Of a stretch of 64,000 nucleotides of DNA, positions 58,844-64,000 are shown one piece after another; positions within the stretch are counted from its first letter, which is position 1; every line of letters starts with the position of its first letter. Source of the DNA: Stenotrophomonas maltophilia (GTDB lineage Bacteria > Pseudomonadota > Gammaproteobacteria > Xanthomonadales > Xanthomonadaceae); the NCBI RefSeq assembly GCF_004920835.1, contig NZ_QFHO01000002.1, forward strand, positions 248,001 to 312,000. Reading direction: 5' to 3'. The translations under genes and the position numbers were made by a program. The notes beneath the pieces were generated by a model. That model searched no databases. It saw only the letters and a list, made by a program, of their open reading frames with translations, and was not told the origin of the DNA.

Positions 58844-59713
58844 TCAGGCCGGGTCGCCATTGCGCCGGGCCTGTGCCCGCACCAGCCGGTCCATGGTACG
58901 CAGGGACTTCTCGCCGAGCTGCATGGCGGTATCCACCCAGATCTCGGTGATCCGCATCATTTCGTGCAGTGGCACCATGCTGGCGATTTCGTTCACCTCG
59001 CGCATCGCGGCCCAGGCATGTGGAATCCGCTTGCTGTCCTTGATCACCTGTTCAACGGCGGCAACGCCTTCGCCGACCGGCACCACGATGTCGACCAGCC
59101 CCATTTCCTTGAGCTGGCTGGCGGTGTAGAGGTTGCCCTCCAGCATGATCTTCTCGGCCAGGCGCGGGCTGATGCGCTGGCACAGGAAGGAGTAGGCGCC
59201 CATGCCGGGGAACAGGTCGAACAGCACCTCCGGCAGGCCCATCAGCACGCCTTCCTCGGCGACGATGGTGTGGCAGCTCAGCGCGGCTTCGAAGCCGCCG
59301 CCCAGTGCATTGCCCTGGACCAGGGCGATGCTGTGCGCACGTGCACCGAGCCCGGCATGGAAGGCGTGCACGCCGCGTACGCAGCGCTGGGCATAGTCGA
59401 GCAGGCGGGCGCGGTCGCCTTCGCGGATCAGCCGGCAGAACAGCTCGAGGTCGCCACCCAGGTTGAACACGTCACTGTCTGAGGCCAGAACGACATGGGG
59501 TGACAGGACGTGCGAGGCGCTGAGGCGGTCGCCCAGTTCGCGCTGGTAGTCGACGATGTCATCGACCAGGCGCGAGGCGAAGCAGGGCCGGCCCGGCTGG
59601 TTGACCAGGTTGGCATGCATGTGGATCCAGTAGACATCCCGCTCGGGCTCTTCGGTAATGCGCAGGGTAGGGTGCAGCGAGGGGCGGGTGATGATGGGGC
59701 GTACTGCGGACAT
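58844..59713 (-). CDS. rpfF: DSF synthase RpfF (crotonase-fold acyl-ACP dehydratase/thioesterase)
   Basis: This 289-residue protein has the same length as Xanthomonas RpfF. It starts at MSAVRPIITRPSLHPTLRIT. It makes cis-11-methyl-2-dodecenoic acid (DSF) from 3-hydroxyacyl-ACP. The two catalytic Glu are E142 in NALGGGFEAALSCH and E162 in MGLPEVLFDLFPGMGAYSF. HSIALVQGNALGGG is the oxyanion region. It converges on rpfC with 12 bp between stops. A terminator lies between it and rpfB, so it must have its own promoter in the 59714-59850 region. A TAGAAT -10-like hexamer is at 59800-59805. Confidence 0.96.
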   Translation of the reverse strand: MSAVRPIITRPSLHPTLRITEEPERDVYWIHMHANLVNQPGRPCFASRLVDDIVDYQRELGDRLSASHVLSPHVVLASDSDVFNLGGDLELFCRLIREGDRARLLDYAQRCVRGVHAFHAGLGARAHSIALVQGNALGGGFEAALSCHTIVAEEGVLMGLPEVLFDLFPGMGAYSFLCQRISPRLAEKIMLEGNLYTASQLKEMGLVDIVVPVGEGVAAVEQVIKDSKRIPHAWAAMREVNEIASMVPLHEMMRITEIWVDTAMQLGEKSLRTMDRLVRAQARRNGDPA

Positions 59714-59853
59714 GGGAGTTCTCCGTGTGACCGTCCGGCCAACCGCAGAGCGGACGGAGAGGAGTGAGGGGAGGCGAGCTGAACGTGCGGCGGCGACTGA
59801 TTCTATGCACCCGTCGTGAACCGCCCGCAAGCGCTGTGCCGGCCATGTTCCGG

Positions 59854-59886
59854 TAATAAAAAGACCCCGCCGTTGCCGGCGGGGTC
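59854..59886 (-). terminator. Rho-independent terminator of rpfB
   Basis: On the minus strand GACCCCGCC, a six-base loop and GGCGGGGTC (59863-59886) are followed by TTTTTATTA. It lies 28 bp past the rpfB stop and before rpfF, separating the two genes transcriptionally. Confidence 0.8.
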
Positions 59887-59914
59887 CCTGTTCTGCTCGC
59901 TTGCCCGGAAACCC

Positions 59915-61591
59915 TTACGGGGCGGGCGTATCACGCAGCTCGCGACGGAGAATCTTGCCGACGTTGGTCTTCGGCAGCTCTTTTCGGAATTCTACGATTC
60001 TGGGGTGCTTGTAACCGGTCAGGTTTGCCCGCGCATGTTCCTTGACCATTTCCGCAGTCAGGTTCGGGTCCTTCTTCACGATCACCACCTTCACCACCTC
60101 GCCGGATTTTTCATCCGGGACACCGACTGCGGCCACTTCCAGCACGCCCGGCATCATCGCGATGACGTCCTCGACCTCGTTCGGGTACACGTTGAAGCCG
60201 GACACCAGGATCATGTCCTTCTTGCGGTCGACGATGTAGAAGAAGCCCTGTTCGTCCATCCTGGCCATGTCGCCGGTGTGCAGCCAGCCGTCGGTATCGA
60301 TGGCAGTGGCGGTTTCTTCCGGGCGCTGCCAGTAACCCTTCATCACCTGCGGGCCCTTGATGCACAGTTCGCCCACTTCACCCAGCGGCAGGATGTTGCC
60401 GTTGTCGTCCTTGATGCAGGCATCGGTGGACGGGATCGGCAGGCCGATAGAGCCATTGTATTCGGGCAGGGTGAGCGGGTTGATGCAGGCCGCCGGCGAG
60501 GTTTCGGTCAGGCCATAGGCCTCGACCAGGGTCACCCCGGTGGTCTTCTTCCAGCGTTCGGCCACGGCGCGCTGCACCGCCATGCCGCCACCCAGGGTGA
60601 ACTTGACCGAGGAGAAGTCGATCTCGTCGAAGCCCGGGGTGTTGAGCAGGCCGTTGAACAGCGTGTTGACGCCGGTGATGGCGGTGAAGCGGGTGCCCTT
60701 GAGCTCCTTGACGAAGCCCTTCATGTCGCGCGGGTTGGTGATCAGGTGGTTGCAGCCACCGAACTTCATGAAGACCAGGCCGTTCGCGGTCAACGCAAAG
60801 ATGTGGTACAGCGGCAGGGCGGTGATGATCACTTCCTTGCCCGGCTCGATGCCCGAGGTGGACAGCCACGCCGATGCCTGCTGCATGTTGGCGATCAGGT
60901 TGCGGTTGGTCAGCATCGCGCCCTTGGCAACACCGGTGGTGCCGCCGGTGTACTGCAGGAAGGCGATATCGTCGTGGTCGATCTCGACCGCCGGAAGCGT
61001 GTGCCGGCTGCCCAGCTTGAGCGCCTGCCTGAAGCGGATCGCGCCCTTGATGTGGTAGTTGGGCACCATCTTCTTGACGTACTTCAGCACGAAGTTGACG
61101 ATCGCGCCCTTGGCGCCGAGCAGGTCGCCCAGGCCGGTGGTGATCACGTGCTTGACCGGTGTGTCGGCGATGACCTGCTCGACGGTGTCGCCGAAGTTGT
61201 CGACCACCACCAGCGCGCTGACGCCGGCGTCCACCAGCTGGTGCCTGAGTTCACGCGCGGTGTACAGCGGATTGACGTTGACCACGGTCAGGCCGGCGCG
61301 CAGCACGCCGAAGGTGGCCACCGGGTACTGCAGGCAGTTGGGCATCATCAGGGCGACGCGGTCACCCTTCTTGAGCTTGAGCTCACCCAGCAGGTAGGCC
61401 GCGAACTGGTTGACCAGCGTATCGGTCTCGCCGTAGGTGATGACCTTGCCGAAGCTGGAGTAGGCGGGGCGGTCGCGGAATTTCGCGACGGAGGCGTCGA
61501 AGACCGAGGCTACCGAATGGAATTCGTTGACGTCGATTTCGGCGGGAACGCCTTTCGGATAGCTCTGCAGCCAGGGACGATCCAGACTCAT
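59915..61591 (-). CDS. rpfB: Long-chain fatty-acyl-CoA ligase RpfB
   Basis: The product is 558 residues, starting at [20 protein letters not shown]. It is an AMP-forming ligase with the P-loop in [20 protein letters not shown], a [20 protein letters not shown] motif and a C-terminal swivel domain with [20 protein letters not shown] and the catalytic Lys in KILRREL. In Xanthomonas RpfB activates fatty acids and takes part in DSF turnover. It lies upstream of rpfF on the same strand, as expected, but separated by a terminator. Its own promoter is in 61592-61680. Confidence 0.94.
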   Translation of the reverse strand: MSLDRPWLQSYPKGVPAEIDVNEFHSVASVFDASVAKFRDRPAYSSFGKVITYGETDTLVNQFAAYLLGELKLKKGDRVALMMPNCLQYPVATFGVLRAGLTVVNVNPLYTARELRHQLVDAGVSALVVVDNFGDTVEQVIADTPVKHVITTGLGDLLGAKGAIVNFVLKYVKKMVPNYHIKGAIRFRQALKLGSRHTLPAVEIDHDDIAFLQYTGGTTGVAKGAMLTNRNLIANMQQASAWLSTSGIEPGKEVIITALPLYHIFALTANGLVFMKFGGCNHLITNPRDMKGFVKELKGTRFTAITGVNTLFNGLLNTPGFDEIDFSSVKFTLGGGMAVQRAVAERWKKTTGVTLVEAYGLTETSPAACINPLTLPEYNGSIGLPIPSTDACIKDDNGNILPLGEVGELCIKGPQVMKGYWQRPEETATAIDTDGWLHTGDMARMDEQGFFYIVDRKKDMILVSGFNVYPNEVEDVIAMMPGVLEVAAVGVPDEKSGEVVKVVIVKKDPNLTAEMVKEHARANLTGYKHPRIVEFRKELPKTNVGKILRRELRDTPAP

Positions 61592-61674
61592 ATTCCCCCT
61601 CCAGGAATCGTGATGATGGGTGCGGCGCGGACAGTATCCGCCAGAACCGCTCACCGCAGCATACCGTTCCGTAG

Positions 61675-61709
61675 GGAAAACGCGAAGGGGGCGCGAAGAA
61701 CGCGCCCCC
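61675..61709 (-). terminator. Putative terminator of betA
   Basis: GGGGGCGCG-AAGAA-CGCGCCCCC (61687-61709) is followed on the minus strand by TTCGCGTTTTCC. It lies 73 bp past the betA stop, before the rpfB promoter region. Confidence 0.65.
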
Positions 61710-61714
61710 GGGGC

Positions 61715-61746
61715 TGCATGAGCGCCCACCAGGGTGGGCATCTACC
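61715..61746. repeat. SMAG-type REP hairpin
   Basis: An inverted GTAG element, GCGCCCACCAGGGTGGGCATCTAC, lies between the betA stop and the terminator. Confidence 0.7.
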
Positions 61747-61781
61747 GGAGATAGGTGTCCGCCGTTTGCGGGCGATTCGCG

Positions 61782-63464
61782 TCAGCCCTTGCTGCGTACC
61801 GGTGCACCATTGGCCTTGTAGTACGGCGCGGTGCTGCGGGCCAGCGGGGTGCGGCCGCGGATCACGTCGGCCAGCTTCTCGGCGATCATGATGGTCGGTG
61901 CGTTGAGGTTGCCGGTCACCACCTGCGGCATGATCGAAGCATCGACAATGCGCAGGCCTTCCAGGCCGTGCACGCGGCCCTGGCCGTCGACCACCGCCAT
62001 CGGATCATCGGCGTGGCCCATCTTGTTCGAGCACGACGGGTGGTAGGCGGTCTCGGCATGTTCGCGCACGAATGCGTCGATCTGCGCATCGGTCTGCAGC
62101 GCACTGCCCGGGGAGATCTCGCGGCCGCTGTACGGCGCCAGCGCCGGCTGCGCGAAGATCTCGCGGGTGATCCGGATCGCGGCACGGAACTCGCGCCAGT
62201 CCTGGTCGTGCGACATGTAGTTGAACAGGATGCTGGGATGTTCGCGCGGATCCTTCGAGCGCACGTGGATGCGGCCGCGGCTGGGCGAACGCATCGAGCC
62301 GACGTGCATCTGGAAGCTGTGCGCCTTGATCGGGTTGGAGCCGTTGTAATTGATCGCCACCGGCAGGAAGTGGTACTGCAGGTTCGGCCAATCGAACTCG
62401 GCGTCGCTGCGGATGAAGCCACCGGCCTCGAACTGGTTGCTGGCGCCGATGCCGGTGCCAAGGAACAGCCACTCGGCGCCGATGGCCGGCTGGTTGTAGA
62501 GCTTCAGTGCCGGGGCCAGCGAGACCGGCTTCTTGCACTCGTACTGCAGGTACATCTCAAGATGGTCCTGCAGGTTGGCGCCGACGCCCGGCAGGTGGTG
62601 CACCAGGTCGATGTCCAGGCTGCGCAGCAGATCGGCCGGGCCGACGCCCGAGCGCTGCAGGATCTGCGGCGAAGCGATGGCGCCGCCGCACAGCAGCACT
62701 TCGCGGCGCGCAGTGGCACGCTGCGGCTGGTCGTTGTGCAACCACTGCACGCCCACCGCACGCTTGCCCGAGAACAGGATGCGGTCGGTCAGCGCGTGGG
62801 TGACGATGGTCAGGTTCGGGCGCGGCTTGGCCAGGTCCAGGTAGCCGCGGGCGGTGCTGGAGCGACGGCCCTTCGGGGTCACCGTGCGGTCCATCGGGCC
62901 GAAGCCTTCCTGCTGGTAGCCGTTGAGATCGTCGGTGCGCGGGTAGCCGGCCTGCACGCCGGCCTCGACCATCGCAGCGAACAGCTCGTTGTTGCCGGCC
63001 TTGGGCGTGGTCACACGCAGCGGGCCTTCGCCACCGTGGTAATCATTGGGGCCGATGTCGCGGGTTTCGGCCTTGCGGAAGTACGGCAGGCAGTCCAGGT
63101 AGGTCCAGTCGTCCAGACCCGGCATGCTGGCCCAGTTGTCGTAGTCCATGGCGTTGCCGCGGATGTAGCACATGCCGTTGATCAGCGACGAACCGCCCAG
63201 GCCCTTGCCGCGGCCACAGTCCATGCGGCGGTTGTTCATGAAGGGCTCGGGATCGGTCTTGTACGCCCAGTTGTAGCGCTTGCCCTGCAGCGGGAAGGCC
63301 AGCGCCGCCGGCATCTGGGTACGGAAGTCGAGCCGGTAGTCCGGGCCACCGGCTTCCAGCAGCAGCACGCTGACATCGGCATCTTCGGTGAGGCGGGTGG
63401 CCAGCACGTTGCCGGCCGAACCGGCGCCGATGATGATGTAGTCGTACTCGTTATGGGTGCTCAT
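61782..63464 (-). CDS. betA: Choline dehydrogenase
   Basis: The product is 560 residues, starting at [20 protein letters not shown] with a GGAG site just upstream. It is a GMC-family flavoenzyme. The FAD motif is [16 protein letters not shown], and GMC signature 1 is in [20 protein letters not shown]. The C-terminal catalytic His region is [20 protein letters not shown]. It oxidises choline to betaine aldehyde at the membrane, for the osmoprotectant glycine betaine. It follows betB by 99 bp. Confidence 0.95.
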   Translation of the reverse strand: MSTHNEYDYIIIGAGSAGNVLATRLTEDADVSVLLLEAGGPDYRLDFRTQMPAALAFPLQGKRYNWAYKTDPEPFMNNRRMDCGRGKGLGGSSLINGMCYIRGNAMDYDNWASMPGLDDWTYLDCLPYFRKAETRDIGPNDYHGGEGPLRVTTPKAGNNELFAAMVEAGVQAGYPRTDDLNGYQQEGFGPMDRTVTPKGRRSSTARGYLDLAKPRPNLTIVTHALTDRILFSGKRAVGVQWLHNDQPQRATARREVLLCGGAIASPQILQRSGVGPADLLRSLDIDLVHHLPGVGANLQDHLEMYLQYECKKPVSLAPALKLYNQPAIGAEWLFLGTGIGASNQFEAGGFIRSDAEFDWPNLQYHFLPVAINYNGSNPIKAHSFQMHVGSMRSPSRGRIHVRSKDPREHPSILFNYMSHDQDWREFRAAIRITREIFAQPALAPYSGREISPGSALQTDAQIDAFVREHAETAYHPSCSNKMGHADDPMAVVDGQGRVHGLEGLRIVDASIMPQVVTGNLNAPTIMIAEKLADVIRGRTPLARSTAPYYKANGAPVRSKG

Positions 63465-63563
63465 GGGTGTCTCCTGCAGGCCGGGGCGCTGCATGCAGCC
63501 GTCCCGGCGGAATGTCGGATCGGCACGATGGCCGGACGTGGGGCGCGCCCGGGGGCGCGCCGG

Positions 63564-64000
63564 TCAGAACACGCTGGCGTAGTCGCCCAGCTCGACCTGC
63601 ACCGACTTGATGCGGGTGTAGTGGCCGAGGGTCGAGAGGCCGTTCTCGCGGCCGACGCCGGATTCCTTGTAGCCACCGACCGGCATTTCGGCCGGCGATT
63701 CGCCCCAGGTATTGATCCAGCAGATGCCAGCTTCCAGGCGGTGGATGATGCGGTGGGCGCGGCTGACGTCCTTGCTGACCACGCCGGCGGCGAGGCCGAA
63801 AGTGGTGTCGTTGGCTCGACGCACCACTTCGTCTTCGTCGTCGTAGGCAAGGATGCTCATCACCGGCCCGAAGATCTCTTCCTTGACGATGGTCATGTCA
63901 TCGCGGCAGTCGGAGAACACGGTCGGCAGCACGTAGGCGCCATTGGCCAGCGCGCCTTCGGTAGCACGGCCGCCGCCGGTCAGCAGGCGGGCGCCTTCGG
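63564..64000 (-). CDS. betB: Betaine aldehyde dehydrogenase, C-terminal part
   Basis: The last 145 residues are in the window; the 5' end is beyond base 64000. ALDH features visible are [20 protein letters not shown] followed by [24 protein letters not shown], and [20 protein letters not shown] with [10 protein letters not shown]. The ending [17 protein letters not shown] is typical of BetB. It oxidises betaine aldehyde to glycine betaine and is co-oriented with betA. A stem-loop (63542-63561) follows its stop. Confidence 0.93.
   Translation of the reverse strand, partial: EGARLLTGGGRATEGALANGAYVLPTVFSDCRDDMTIVKEEIFGPVMSILAYDDEDEVVRRANDTTFGLAAGVVSKDVSRAHRIIHRLEAGICWINTWGESPAEMPVGGYKESGVGRENGLSTLGHYTRIKSVQVELGDYASVF

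Overview
The window is a 64 kb piece of a high-GC gammaproteobacterial chromosome. It most likely comes from the Stenotrophomonas maltophilia complex (Xanthomonadaceae). Four things point there: a complete rpf (DSF quorum-sensing) locus in its characteristic context, an RND pump with a divergent two-component system that matches SmeYZ/SmeRySy, hairpin repeats opening with GTAG (the SMAG-type REP elements of S. maltophilia), and Xanthomonadaceae-type intergenic hairpins. These calls rest on protein and sequence recognition; no database was searched.

Layout. 1-3140: end of a sugar epimerase and a beta-mannosidase (mannoside use). 3264-5254: methionine-salvage genes mtnB-mtnD-mtnC. 5800-8785: two tandem APC amino-acid permeases. 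8964-9533: a Nudix hydrolase. 9628-12427: serA divergent from a D-2-hydroxyglutarate dehydrogenase, a metabolically coupled pair. 12490-14626: a DUF2388 and a DUF4105 exported protein. 14604-21234: smeSy-smeRy divergent from smeY-smeZ and a small coupled gene. 21318-22625: two lipoproteins. 22615-26187: an elongation-factor-P-like gene (efpL) and a leucine/isovalerate catabolic set (SDR, HMG-CoA lyase, VOC protein, enoyl-CoA hydratase). 26307-28677: feoA-feoB and a Cys-rich small membrane protein. 28806-31247: a hypothetical gene, a flavodoxin-fold oxidoreductase, a MerR regulator and an SDR.

31338-61591 is the dapB-carA-carB-greA-rpfE-recJ-prfB-lysS-rpfG-rpfC-rpfF-rpfB backbone known from Xanthomonas. 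It is interrupted between recJ and prfB by a DUF1176 gene, a VIT/VWA protein and a low-GC island, and between prfB and lysS by a regulator, an aldehyde dehydrogenase and a TPP enzyme. RpfF makes the DSF fatty-acid signal, RpfC senses it, RpfG (HD-GYP) degrades cyclic-di-GMP and RpfB is the acyl-CoA ligase. RpfC carries a duplicated N-terminal membrane sensor, in effect an RpfH-RpfC fusion. The window ends in betA and partial betB (choline to glycine betaine).

The least explained signal is a family of four intergenic hairpins at 5329-5432, 5620-5723, 49373-49474 and 49650-49751. Each has a 52-nt related core between 25-26 nt arms. The arms are complementary within a copy but unrelated between copies. 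The copies occur as inverted pairs in two distant loci, with CAACAG repeats and a small GCAGGGC hairpin beside three of them.
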